Source: Rhododendron vialii
Lineage: Eukaryota; Streptophyta; Magnoliopsida; Ericales; Ericaceae
Assembly (NCBI RefSeq): GCF_030253575.1
Contig: NC_080560.1
Location: forward strand, 11,342,501 to 11,406,500
DNA length: 64,000 nucleotides
Reading direction: 5' to 3'
In this document: piece by piece, positions 49,190 to 60,637 of the stretch
Numbering within the stretch: the stretch's first letter is position 1
Layout: each line of letters begins with the position of its first letter
Position numbers and translations under genes: made by a program
The notes under the pieces: model-generated
Databases searched by the model: none
Told to the model about the DNA's origin: nothing
Seen by the model: the letters and a program-made list of their open reading frames with translations, nothing else

Positions 49190-50402
49190 ACCCCCGGCAA
49201 TATTCAACCCACGCCGTTTTCTTATTTTTTATTTATTTACTTAATAACTTTTATATCTTTTTTCATTTTTATTTATTTAATATTATTTAAGTGTTCCAAA
49301 TTTCAATCCGGTTGAATCGATGCAAAGATCTTATTTTTTTTTATCATTTTGTCTTCAATGATCATAATGAATTTTTGGCTCGAAAGCCTTTCAACAAGTA
49401 CCCTAAGACTTATTATTTAGTTTCAGGTCTCTCTTAGGGTGCTCATTGAAAGGTCTTAGAGCCAAAAATTCATTACGATCATTTAGGATGAAATGATAAG
49501 AAAAATAAGATCTTCGCACCGGTTCAAACGAATTAAAAATCGGAACACTTATTTTTTTACTCTTTATATGTATTTTTAAATTATTTAATATTATACCCGG
49601 CAATAATTCAACCCAAGGCATTTTTTTATTTCTTATTTATTTACTTAATAACTTTTATATATTTTTTCATTTTTATTTATTTAATATTATTTAAGTGTTC
49701 CAATTTTCAATCCGGTTGAATCGATGCAAAGATCTTGTTTTTTTTTATCATTTTGTCTTCAATGATCATAATGAATTTTTGGCTCGAAGGCCTTTCAACA
49801 AGTACCCTAAGACTTATTATTTAGTTTCAGGTCTCTCTTAGGGTGCTCATTAAAAGGCCTTAGAGCCAAAAATTCATTACGACCATTTAGGATGAAATGA
49901 TAAGAAAAATAAGATCTTCGCACCGGTTCAAACGAATTAAAAATCGGAACATTTATTTTTTTACTCTTTATATGTATTTTTAAATTATTTAATATTATAC
50001 CCGGCAATAATTCAACCCATGGCATTTTTTTATTTCTTATTTATTTACTTAATAACTTTTATATCTTTTTTCATTTTTATTTATTTAATATTATTTAAGT
50101 GTTCCAATTTTCAATCCGGTTGAATCGATGCAAAGATCTTATTTTTTTTTATCATTTTGTCTTCAATGATCATAATGAATTTTTGGCTCGAAAGCCTTTC
50201 AACAAGTACCCTAAGACTTATTATTTAGTTTCAGGTCTCTCTTAGAATGCTCATTGAAAGGCCTTAGAGCCAAAAATTCATTACGACCATTTAGGATGAA
50301 ATGATAAGAAAAATAAGATATTCGCACCGGTTCAAACGAATTAAAAATTAGAACACTTATTTTTTTACTCTTTATATGTATTTTTAAATTATTTAATATT
50401 AT
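49190..50402. repeat. Three-unit 404-bp tandem array with internal palindromes
   Basis: Units start at about 49190, 49595 and 49999 with cccggcaat[a]attcaaccca and are nearly identical. Each contains a forward and a reverse arm of the aagtgttcc...tcataatgaa module, forming a palindrome of about 270 bp. The 72-residue minus-strand frames at 49403 and 49807 come from the repeat and are not genes. Confidence 0.9.
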
Positions 50403-50947
50403 ATATGTGAGTAAATTTCTTTATGTTATTGAAATTTCTTTAGAGTAAGAAGGCTTTTAAAAGTAAAACAAAAAATAACTAAAAGTAAAACAAAAAAAAG
50501 TTAGTAAAAGTTTAAAAAAAAAAAAAACAGTAACAGTAATTAAAGTTTTTTATAAGTAAACAAAAAAATTCGGAAAAATTAAAAAAAATTAAAACAGTAA
50601 TTAAAGTCTTTTAAAAGTATAAAAAAATTAGTAAAAGTAAAAAAAAAATAAAACAGTAATTATTTACTTTTAAAAGTAAAACCAAAAAAAATTAGTCAAA
50701 ATGAAAAAAAAAAAAAAACCGAAAAAGAAGGGGCAAGGGGGGAAAGGCAGTGGGGCCGGGGAAGGGGGGTGGTGTCAGGGGGGGTGCGAGAAGAGGCCCT
50801 CTTTTGAACTTGGGAAAATTACCAATGGCGCTGCTATTTGCAGCCCTTTATTTTCTCTCATAATTTATTAAAATTTTTTAATTATACTCGACAGATAGTT
50901 ACCGAAATTGAGATATATTTCCAGCATCCAATTACCGAAATATAATA
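50403..50947. repeat. A-rich degenerate repeats and G-rich patch
   Basis: Roughly three degenerate copies of a 50-60-bp unit (aaaacagtaattaaagtctt) end in a G-rich stretch at 50730-50800. That stretch resembles the complement of the C-rich stretch at 49140-49195. The two may be the ends of one element enclosing the 404-bp array. Confidence 0.45.
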
Positions 50948-51228
50948 CTCCCTCCGTCCCCTTTTTAATATCCAGATACCATTTTGGGCTGTCCCTTAAT
51001 AAGTGTCCATTTTGTAAAGTTAGTGGGAAAAAGTAGATATATTTTCTATTTTGCCTCTAAAAGTAAATTCCTTTTTGAAAAGTTAGTGAGTAAAAATATA
51101 ATGATGATGTCTCCATAAAGGGTAAATAGGAAAAGTAGAGGTAAAAGTTGATGTGAAAGAGGTAATGATGATGTTTTCTTAATAAGTTGGAATTACGAAG
51201 CCGGTCACTTAAAAAGGGACGGAGGGAG
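50948..51228. mobile_element. Stowaway-like (mariner) MITE
   Basis: The inverted ends ctccctccgtcccctttt and aaaaagggacggagggag are flanked by TA dinucleotides (50946-50947 and 51229-51230). This is the classic end sequence and target of plant Stowaway MITEs. Confidence 0.85.
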
Positions 51229-51230
51229 TA

Positions 51231-51454
51231 TTTTTTTCAATAGCTATTTACCGAAAATGTATGTTCGGCAGTTGTTTACTGAAAGTTGAACATATTTTCG
51301 ACATGTAGTTACCGAAATATAATATTGTTTTTAACGGCTATTTACCGAAATATTATGTATGATTTTCAACAACCATTTACCGAAATGTCGTAGGCTATGG
51401 GAGAAAATAAAGGACTGTAGGGGTGGACAGTGAAGTGGTAAAATCATGAAAAAA
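51231..51454. repeat. Degenerate taccgaaat repeats
   Basis: Several units of about 45 bp containing ttaccgaaat occur here and at 50890-50945, so the Stowaway-like MITE landed inside this small array. Confidence 0.55.
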
Positions 51455-51771
51455 CAAAACCCTCATCCTTTTTTTTTTTTCCTTTCTTCTTTCTCTCTCC
51501 CTTCTCTTTACCGTTTGGTTCTTGTCATAGTTGTGTTTTATCATTGCAGGTGGTGGAGGCTATAGGTTTCCGCGTGCTAGAAATGTCGCCCCTGTTCAAC
51601 GTTTTCAGATGCAAGACTCAGGTGCTCCGATGATCTTACTTCGAACTTTTGCTGGTTATCTTTAGGGGTGCTCAAGTCAAACACATTCGTGACATTTTGC
51701 TGGTTCTATGATATCATGACATTTTCAAAAAAAAAAAAAAAAAAAAGTCAAACACAGTATTGCTTAGGCTT

Positions 51772-52324
51772 GGGTTGTAAATGAACTGACCCATTCGTGA
51801 ACTGTTTGAGGCTCAACTCGGTAAAAGCTCGTTTGAGTTCGATTCAACTAAATGAACCGAACCTTAGCCTCAATTTCAGGCTCGTTTCATAAATGAGCCG
51901 AATATGAGCCTAACAGTATTCAGCTCAATTAGGCTTGTGAATCTGTAACATATGTATATCACGGGATTTTTATAAGAATTTTGAATACGTATATAATAAA
52001 AATTTTAGAACTTGTACAAGTATAAACTTTTAGAATTACTAAAAACATATTTATGTATATGTTTTTATCGTTTTATATATGTATGACTGTATTTATGTAC
52101 TTCGTAAAATTTTATTTACATTTTTAGAGCTATATGAGAGTATAAATATATGATATTATTGGCTCGTGAACAAACTCGAGTTTGACTCAAACCTAGGCAA
52201 GCTCAGCTCAAGCTTGGCTCGCCAAATCTTAATTGAGTTCAACTCGAGTTCGAGTTCCCTTAAAAACTTAACGAACAAATCTGAACATTCTAATATCTGG
52301 CTCAATTTGGCTTGTTTACAGCCC
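51772..52324. mobile_element. hAT-type MITE with gggctgtaaac ends
   Basis: The ends gggttgtaaatgaac and cttgtttacagccc are inverted, and the interior repeats gctcgtttgagttcgattc-like motifs common in plant hAT MITEs. Related sequence occurs in unit 1 near 42410-42910. Confidence 0.55.
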
Positions 52325-54093
52325 TCAACTCCTCATTACATGTGTTGCCGAGCTTGATATTTTTTGAGGACTAATTGTTCATGCTCGGCTCACATTTAAA
52401 GTTTTGTGATCGTGATAAGCTTGGCTTGGCTTATGAGTCAATCTCTAGCTATACTACGTACCCCACTACAATAGCCCCTCAACTCTTGCTGGTATGTAGT
52501 TTTGTGATCGTGATAATTTTTGAGGACTAATTGTTCAAGTTGTTTGGTTCGTTTAGTAGCCCCAATTTTCTAGATTATGCCTGTCAGAAAATTTGGCCAA
52601 ACCGACAAAACACACGCGAAGAACAATCAAGAACAAAAAATAAGAACGCAAGAGAGAGTTATTTTTCCATGATTCCTCAACTGTATAGCTGAGTATATTG
52701 GCTCATAAAAGTTTTGACAAAGGAAGAGAGTACAAGTTACATCGGCTGCTGGGTATATCAAGTATGTAGATGCCATCAATTGCCTTAATATATCTGTCTA
52801 GGTCGAATCCAACTAGTCAGCGAAGTGCAACCCAAATTGAATCAGTCTTCACAATCCCAACACTACGTATGTTAGTGTTGGATATATCTGTCCTTATCCC
52901 TCTATTCTTACTGATTACAATGCACTTTATACACATGAGCTCATCTTCTAGAACCGTCCACGGATGTCACCACATATTGATAACAACCTAACCAACTGAC
53001 TCTGTAACTAACTGAAAGTGGAAGTGATCCAGTGTACCAGACATACACTTAACTAATCTGGAGCTGCAGCTGTTGTACTAGTATATCACAAACGGAAAAC
53101 TCTTAGCCTACTTCTTTGACACAAGGAATATCTGGGCGCGCTCGTTTTCATTGCTTGCCTTTTAGCTGGTTAATTGGTGCTCTTCTAACGAAGCATGATC
53201 AACTTAGCTTGCGGAACATGTAAACACAATTGGTTTTGATGAAAATTTTGGTAAAGGAAAATGTTGGTTATAGTTTTACAGCAATTTCTTCCCGTAGTTT
53301 CATCTTCATCAATTTATTATGTTTGGTACACGTAATGTTATGAACGTAAGGTCCACGTTGTTGTTAACAGGTTCCTTTAATGTCAAAGAGGTGAGTAAAC
53401 AGATGCGATTAGTTCACTTTATTGATTTCTTTGATCTGATGCTCAAAATAGTGTAAGAAGTTTATTTTGTTATCTGCATTAATTGGATTGACGCCAGGGA
53501 TAGGTGCATCGATGATGCTGAGAATGAAATGTCTTTCAAGTACTTATATTGTTCAAGCAAACTAAGTTTTTTCATTGACTCTGATGCACTGTAGATTAAA
53601 CGCAGAATATATATGCGCATATATACTTTGTACTATCTGAGTGAGTAGCTATTGAATATGGCATTGAACAGGACGGCGAAGTAAATTAGCTAACACGTTC
53701 ATACACTACCAGCTGTGTAATTTCTGTGTACTAATACTTCCCATCATAAGCCTGTTTTCTATTGTTTCCGTTTCTGTCAATTTCCTTGGTTTTTCCTTTT
53801 GTTTTTCGTAATGAACTCGTATTTTCACATCATGTTCATTTTTGCATGGAGATAAATTTCAAGATTCAGAAAAAACACTCTTTGGCGTACCATGACAATT
53901 GTTTATTCAAATAGAACTTCCCGAAACAGTAGTCGGAAAAAGTTAGCGAAACAAAAACGGCCGTTTCTTCCGAACAAACAACAAACCAACAATACAAAGA
54001 CCTAATCACAAAAACGAATCATGAATTCTGTTTACAAGTTATTCAGCACTAAGTACATGAACTATACTTGTCTTTTACCTGAATTGCTGCTTT

Positions 54094-56652
54094 TCATCTA
54101 GGATTAGACAGAACTGATGCTTGTTGGGTTGCAGAAGCATGGCCATTGGCAAAAAAAGCAGATCCCATTGCATGCGTGAAGTTGTCAGAAACATGGCCAT
54201 TGGCAACAGAAGCAGATCCCATTGCATGGGTGAAGTTGTAGCTGATACTTGGATCAACTTCCATCACTCCTTCCAAAACCTTCACCACGGTCGACATGAG
54301 AGGCCTTTTTGTGGGATCATTTTGTAAACACCAAGCTGCAATTCTTATCATTCTCAACATTTCTTCTCGATTTTCAGGCATCTCCTCGTTCAAATTCTCC
54401 ACAATGTCAAGTAATTGATCTTCCCTTGCCTTCTTCTGCATCAAACTGAGTAGGTGTTTGCTCGATTCGGATCGGGGTCCATCTAAATTTCTTCTCCCAG
54501 TAACTATTTCAAGGAGAACAATCCCAAAACTGTAGATGTCGACTTTTATTGTGATATTTGAATGGCCGCATTCTGGAGCAATATACCCAGGTGTTCCTCT
54601 CAATGTGATCAGGACCTGGCTGTCATCCCTGTCTACTAGCTTAGATAACCCGAAATCCGAGATTTTGGCGTTGAAATTTGCATCCAAGAGAATATTTTGT
54701 GGCTTTATGTCAAGGTGAATGATTCTCTGTCTGCATTCTTCATGCAAATAGGCCAACCCTTTGGCTATCTGGAGAGTAATCTTCTTACGGGTTTCCCAAT
54801 CGAGACAAGGGTTTTGCCCCCTATGGAAGATCCATTGGTCTAAAGACCCATTACTCAAGTACTCATATACGAGAAGACAAGATTTATCTGCAGAAAACCC
54901 AACCAATCTCACCAGATTAAAATGGTGGATGCTGCCAATTGTTTCAACTTCTGCTATGAATTCTCTAACTGCGTGGCCCATTTTGTATAACCGCTTCACT
55001 GCGATCTCGGTGCCATCCGGTAACACTCCTTTGAACACCGAGCCAAACCCACCACCACCAAGCCTCTCCTTGAAATCCCTTGTTGCCACACGAAGTTCCT
55101 CCTGCGTAAACATAACGGGCATTCCCGGAACTTGTCGTATATACTCCTCCACATCCTCTGTGATCGTCTTGCTAAATTTCTTCCAGAATATCAGAATCAA
55201 AAGACAGAAAATCCCTAGGACAGCAGAACCGGAGCCTGCTATTATTGCTATTAGTCTGTTTCGGTTTGAGTTTGGCTTTCGGTTTCTCGGTTCCAGTGGT
55301 CTACCCCCATCTGGTGCACCAGCTGGTATCTCCACTTTAATATATGCTGTTGATGTGAAATTGGAGTTTGGAATTTCTCCTTGTCTTATGGACAAGACCT
55401 CTGATGGCATATAACATAACCCATTTGAATCAATGTTAGTATCATCAGACCTGTAGAATGCAGCTCCACATGTACAATCATTGCGACAAGCTTCTTTACA
55501 GCTCTCTCTATCTGTGATGTTTGAAGCTGCTGCAGTTGGATCAATGAAATTGAAGTAACTGACATTTTTCATTTCGACCAGGTCTGCTTTATCAGAGGGA
55601 GCTTGGCACAATTGGGTAGTCCTGGAGCATCTTTCATTAATCCATTGAAACCCGTCAACTCCTTCCGGACAACCACATTTCCCTTCATTGCAGACGCCGA
55701 AATCCCCACATTGGCGAGGATGTTGACAGACTCCGAGGTCTTTGGTAACGATATCGACGATCTCATTTGGCCCGGTTGCTGGTTCGTGCCTGTATAACTT
55801 CAATCTCCCATCGTTATGGAGTCGTACGTACTCAACAAACGAATCCAACGGCAGTTTTGAGCGGTTTGATCCGAGCGGTTCTTGGGATGTCCCCATGTTC
55901 ACGAGGAATCCTCCGGTTCGGAGCTCTGTGTAATCCGAGGTATTGACTTCGGTTTTTGTGATAAGCCGACATCGGCCTCGCTGTGAACTTTGATCCGTGG
56001 TATCCGGCTGTGGTTCCAATTGGTAGTACATCTGTGATCCATTTCCCACCAGGGTATAAGCAGCTAGTCCAGAGGTTGTTAAAGTGGCATAGTACAAACT
56101 CAAGCCCGACACAAGCCTTTGATCCTCGTACAACCGTTGTCCGGCCAACAATGTATCGGTTGGGAGATCAAAAGACTGCCAAACAACAGCTCCCGTCTCA
56201 TTAAACAAAACCAAGTTTCCCAATTCGGTTAAGTTCATTCCCGCCACAGAGATCCCTGCCGTTCCGGTCGACCACACAGTCGATCCATCCGGATTCCGGA
56301 GCACTAAATCCCCCTCTCGAGTCAGTGTCAGGTTTGCGTTCTCGCTCACCGGGTTGTTCGGGTTTGCTGACCAAACCATGGCGGGATTGCCTCCGCCAAC
56401 TACGGTAATGCCGAAGTAGTAAGAGGTGCAGTTGCCAGTGCAGTAGAATCCAGAGACAAAGCCGAGGCTCCTTGTTCTTGATAGAATTGCTCTTACTTTT
56501 GATCCGTCGGTGCTGTTTACGTTCATGTCGATCGAGTTGTCGTTTAGCCATGACGTCGGTTCGCTTGAGTTGAGGCGGATTGTGGGGCTGGTTGCGGCTA
56601 GAGTGCAGGCAAAGAAGTAAGGTAGAATGAACAGGAAAATGGAGGAGTCCAT
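54094..56652 (-). CDS. G-type lectin S-receptor-like Ser/Thr kinase (SD2-5-like), copy B
   Basis: A single-exon frame of 852 residues is a close paralogue of copy A, with the same order: signal peptide, bulb-type lectin, EGF-like (CGDFGVCNEGKCGCPEG), PAN-like (CKEACRNDCTCGAAF), membrane span near 472, and kinase with LGGGGFGSVFKG near 530, HLDIKPQN near 645 and DFGLSK. It has an extra juxtamembrane stretch (PAGAPDGGRPLEPRNRKPN) missing in copy A, and a C-terminal in-frame duplication of about 18 residues (NFTHAMGSASVANGHVSD, then NFTHAMGSAFFANGHASA). The start shares MDSSIFLFI with copy A. It looks intact and likely shares promoter features with copy A. Confidence 0.92.
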   Translation of the reverse strand: MDSSIFLFILPYFFACTLAATSPTIRLNSSEPTSWLNDNSIDMNVNSTDGSKVRAILSRTRSLGFVSGFYCTGNCTSYYFGITVVGGGNPAMVWSANPNNPVSENANLTLTREGDLVLRNPDGSTVWSTGTAGISVAGMNLTELGNLVLFNETGAVVWQSFDLPTDTLLAGQRLYEDQRLVSGLSLYYATLTTSGLAAYTLVGNGSQMYYQLEPQPDTTDQSSQRGRCRLITKTEVNTSDYTELRTGGFLVNMGTSQEPLGSNRSKLPLDSFVEYVRLHNDGRLKLYRHEPATGPNEIVDIVTKDLGVCQHPRQCGDFGVCNEGKCGCPEGVDGFQWINERCSRTTQLCQAPSDKADLVEMKNVSYFNFIDPTAAASNITDRESCKEACRNDCTCGAAFYRSDDTNIDSNGLCYMPSEVLSIRQGEIPNSNFTSTAYIKVEIPAGAPDGGRPLEPRNRKPNSNRNRLIAIIAGSGSAVLGIFCLLILIFWKKFSKTITEDVEEYIRQVPGMPVMFTQEELRVATRDFKERLGGGGFGSVFKGVLPDGTEIAVKRLYKMGHAVREFIAEVETIGSIHHFNLVRLVGFSADKSCLLVYEYLSNGSLDQWIFHRGQNPCLDWETRKKITLQIAKGLAYLHEECRQRIIHLDIKPQNILLDANFNAKISDFGLSKLVDRDDSQVLITLRGTPGYIAPECGHSNITIKVDIYSFGIVLLEIVTGRRNLDGPRSESSKHLLSLMQKKAREDQLLDIVENLNEEMPENREEMLRMIRIAAWCLQNDPTKRPLMSTVVKVLEGVMEVDPSISYNFTHAMGSASVANGHVSDNFTHAMGSAFFANGHASATQQASVLSNPR
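54135..54245 (-). repeat. 54-bp in-frame tandem duplication in copy B
   Basis: Two copies of a 54-bp unit (each with gcagatcccattgcatg and gtgaagttg on the plus strand) encode the repeated NFTHAMGSA segment. Copy A has one. Confidence 0.85.
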
Positions 56653-56710
56653 GGTTACTGTGAAACAAATGTATTGAGGATCTGTTTACGGTGGTGCTTT
56701 ATCAAGCTGA

Positions 56711-56713
<3 letters not shown>

Positions 56714-56748
<35 letters not shown>
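56714..56748. repeat. (GA)n microsatellite upstream of copy B
   Basis: This GA run is the counterpart of the one at 48101-48140, at about the same distance from the ATG. Confidence 0.9.
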
Positions 56749-56752
<4 letters not shown>

Positions 56753-57574
56753 ACAAGTCGAAGTCAAGATGGGAGACTAGTCTGGCAAAGATTGGGAACC
56801 ATACAATAGGCATCTTTTATTAGAACAAAGATTAGAAATTTCCATCCCCCTACCAAACGCGGGAAATTCGATATAATACGCGCGTCTCGGAAGTATTTGG
56901 CGAAAAATGGGTGTTTAATCCTTTTCAAGAAAGAGTCATTTTATAACCACACTCAACTACACAATCAAATACACACCCATACTCACAATATAGGTGGGGT
57001 TCACACACTACTTCCACCCCTATTGTGAATATGAGTGTATATTTGGATGTGTAATTGGGTGTGGTGTTAAAAAAATTGTTCAAGAAACCATACCGGATGT
57101 AATTTCCGGAAACAATTTGTCATATTTTGTTTCGTGTTAGTTTCCGGGATTAGAGAATGATAGTAACCTCTCTGGAAAACGATACGAACGCGTTAGCGAC
57201 ACCGTCTTGTATCTTCTTGTATTTTCCTTTTTTATAAACAAGAAGTGCTCTGAAAATGAAGTTCCTGATTTGCATACCCTCAATTGTTGTTGAGGAAATA
57301 ATTTGCAGTACTGCAACAGATGGATTAGGGAGAAAAACAATATATGTATCGATTTCTCTTTACAATATGAAAGTGTGTTAATTTCCATTGCTTTTTTGTT
57401 TGCCAAAATTTTCATCCAAATTCAGTATGGTCACATGTCTTTTACTCTCCGGAAATAATATGTTTAGACCAAGTACATTGAATGATGTCTCTTACTCTCC
57501 GGGTATAATATGTTCTGACCGAGTGCATTGAATGATAACAGAGAAATTTGGCCAAGAAAAGCAAATACAATAAC

Positions 57575-57838
57575 ATATAACAACAGAACCTATGCAGTTC
57601 CTAATTATTGGGGTATAAGCGGAAGAAGATTGGAGACAGACTTAACCTTTGGTAATATGCACAAAGTGACTGATCTCAGAATATCACTGAAACAGTGGCC
57701 CCTCTATACCTGTATTGCTGCTGAACCATGCTCCCAAATCAAATCCAAATGACATCAGAGAGGTTAGGCTTAGAGATCCAATTCAACTTCCGTGCACATT
57801 ACCATACTTCCTTTATTGATAATTCAGAATATCGGTAT
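57575..57838 (+). repeat. Dispersed repeat R, copy 2
   Basis: It matches the reverse complement of 30075-30332 (gattggagacagacttaacc, atgcacaaagtgactgatct, ttccgtgcacattaccata). It interrupts the SINE that unit 1 keeps whole. Confidence 0.6.
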
Positions 57839-57845
57839 GCACAAT

Positions 57846-58012
57846 GAGTGTTTGTTTTCCACGAGTTTTCGAATATACATCGGTATGAATATTCGAATCC
57901 CACGGAGGCTAAACATTCGAAACCTTGGGACCACTAGATGATTTGTCTTTAAGATTTCAGAATTAGTCAAGGCGTGCGCATGCTGACCTGGACATACGGT
58001 TATTGGAAAAAA
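57846..58012 (+). mobile_element. Au-like SINE, main part, in duplication unit 2
   Basis: It is the counterpart of 48886-49071, ending caaggcgtgcgcatgctgac, ggacatacggttatt and an A run. The first bases of its head lie near 57541, before repeat R. Confidence 0.55.
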
Positions 58013-58072
58013 AAGTGCACCGAATGATCACCTTGACCTACAGGGAAAGGTTTTTATAGGGTATACTTTTGA

Positions 58073-60637
58073 CTTTTCTCCACAATTGCTTTTGAACTTT
58101 GTGAAGACCCCACCCGGCATTGACTCATTGACTATAGACTTATCTTTAGAAGATTTATCAACCACACCCAACCCACCATTCACGCCCTGCCAATTTCAGT
58201 CATTGATTTTTTATGTGGGTGCAAGTCTGCCACTGCAATCTGAGATCAAAGTTTGCTTCAAGATGGAAAAACAAAAAAAAAAAGGGTTCGAGACTTCGAG
58301 TATTTCACCTAAAGGCAAATATTGAACACGGGAGTATGGTGGAATTCAATTTTGTATTTTCCGTTTCGCATCGGAATTATTGGTGTCGAATAGGCCGGGC
58401 TGTGTCGGTGCAGTCTACTTATTTCTGTGCCAAACCTACCTCGTCTTGTGTTTTTAGGTTCTGTTCTGCTAAAGTTTTTATTTTTTAATTATTTATTTCT
58501 CGCTTTACGAGTTAGGTTATTCTCTCATAATTCATCATCCTTAATTCAAAATATAAAGTAATTTAGTCAGTGGAACAAACCGTTAGTCTGTTTCATTTAT
58601 TAATTACGTTGTGCCTTGATTGTCCTATTTGTTAATGGTCATAGCGTGCCATGCTAGAATATTCCAAGCCGGGTCTGGATCCATGGGCACGCCAGAGTAG
58701 GTGCCTGTGCTGTGCCGGTGTTGTATTGAGCTAAGGTCCAAACCAATAGTTACAACTTACTCAAACTGTACCGAGCCGAATGATGTGAGTTTTCGGTTTT
58801 TAAACCACGTTTCTGATTTAGAAAAATTGGCCGTTTCGGTTCTGGTTCCATTTGATGACCGCACCGCAAATCAAACCGTAATCACAACCAAACCGGAAGA
58901 TAATTACGTATATACCCACCCCACCTATATACTGGTATACACCCACGTGTATTATTTTGTGTTGGATAATGGATATTTAGTGTATGTGATCCTATGGTGT
59001 ACTATTTTTTTGTTAGATATTCAGTGTCTTTCTCTATTAAAAATGCCGACCGTGAAAACCCGAACTGAACTGGTATCGGCGGTTCGGATTATGGTTTAGA
59101 TAAATGAAAACCGCCGAATTTTAGATATTTGTTTGGTTTTGGTTTTACCAATAACCGAACAGCACCGGTTTATCCCTAAATCCAACTAATTTCATTCCCA
59201 AGACCTCGAACCCTCTTATACCAATGACCCATTATTGGCTTCTAGACAAGTGATTGCTCGACACTTCTCTATGAAGTTACTTGAGGCTTGTTTCAGGCCA
59301 AGAAGGCTTGGGTGGTTATTTCGGCAATTTGACCGAAGATAGGAGCATTTAGGCATATAAGTTGTTTGAAAAAATGCTCGAACCAAGCAACCGAGTTGAA
59401 CAAGAGAACATAAAACAAGTTTGACACATGAAACGAGAAGGAATTATAGTAGTGGTGGCCTTTGATGAATGGTATGGGAAGTTGGGTCTTATTTATCATT
59501 CCGTCAGTAATTTAAAAATGGAGAATTTGTGGGATTGCGCTTTTGTCTGTTTATGTATTGTTCTTTTCTTTCTTCTTCTTGGACAGCAATGTCCAAAGGA
59601 TTGTTTCTGGTAATTACCCGCTTTGTGTCGGACAGGGGACTCATATAATGTCGGGTATGGATGGAGTCGGAGGTACTCCTTCCGTACCCAATCTCCGAAC
59701 CCCATGCTTGCATCTATACCCATACTCATATTGGTTAAACCCGAAATATTTGTCAATTTTCTTGCTGATGGACTCCTGCACATTAGTCTTCCAATTACAA
59801 ATGATGATTTAAACCGCTCTAGCTCTCTCGTTTTAGCAACTTGTCCATTGTGCGTTCTTTTGATAGTTCACCTTAGTAATGTTGTTTTAAAGTCTGTTAT
59901 TGTCAAACTACTACTATCCCATGATATGTTCCCTATCACGAAATGTCATAGTTATGAAATCATTCGTGTCAAAAGAATCGGAGTATGCATTATGGTCATT
60001 GATGAGCGGCATGGGCCATTGTTTAGCAAGTTCAAGGTTCTGTTCTTTGGACTATTAAAGCAGGCTTGTCTTCTGGAGGTTTAATTAGCCTTTTCTACTC
60101 AGAAACATGCAGCATTTGGTCTCTTGTTCTCTTGCTTCCATGATAGATGGATTCCCCCCTCCCCTATTAGGAGTTGACACAAGTCGGTCGTTAGCCAACA
60201 CGTTACACACTTGGTGGTAAGTTCTATCTATTTTTTCCCACCTTATAGTCCTATATATCAGATAATTGTTTACAAGTTTGCCTGTGAAGCACCTATATGC
60301 TTTTTGTTTCAACACCATCTGTTTTTACAGTATCTTTTAGCTTAGTTTCATGGGTAAAAACAAACTTCTTTATTCTTTTGGAAATAATCTAGCATAGGTC
60401 TCTTCTTGGCTTTATAGGTTGCAAACATTGATGCAATAAATGAAAACCATTACCATAACTGAAAAGATTTAAATAGATTTCACACCGAAATACAACAACC
60501 TCTATTGCTAGTATGTTGAACTAGAAAACCATTACCCTAAGTGAGTTATTTAATTCATATTTATTTACCTTTCACATATTCAATACTAGATGATGGAACT
60601 ACATACTTGTAACTAACCCATAACTCAATTGATGCTT
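58073..60637. other. Intergenic stretch, no gene recognised
   Basis: Around 58780-59170 the sequence repeats cggtttcggttttgg-like motifs seen in degraded plant repeats. Open frames at 58701 and 59623 have no recognised domain. Confidence 0.4.

Larger units (their letters stand above)
51455..58072. repeat. Segmental duplication, unit 2
   Basis: The unit is collinear with 42165-49127. Its own insertions include a MITE at 51772-52324 and repeat R inside the shared SINE. It lacks the LTR-like block of unit 1 and keeps 52755-53330 instead. Confidence 0.8.

Noticed and set aside
49403-50025. Two nearly identical 72-residue minus-strand frames
   Set aside because: They are successive units of a 404-bp tandem repeat; the third unit does not keep the frame.
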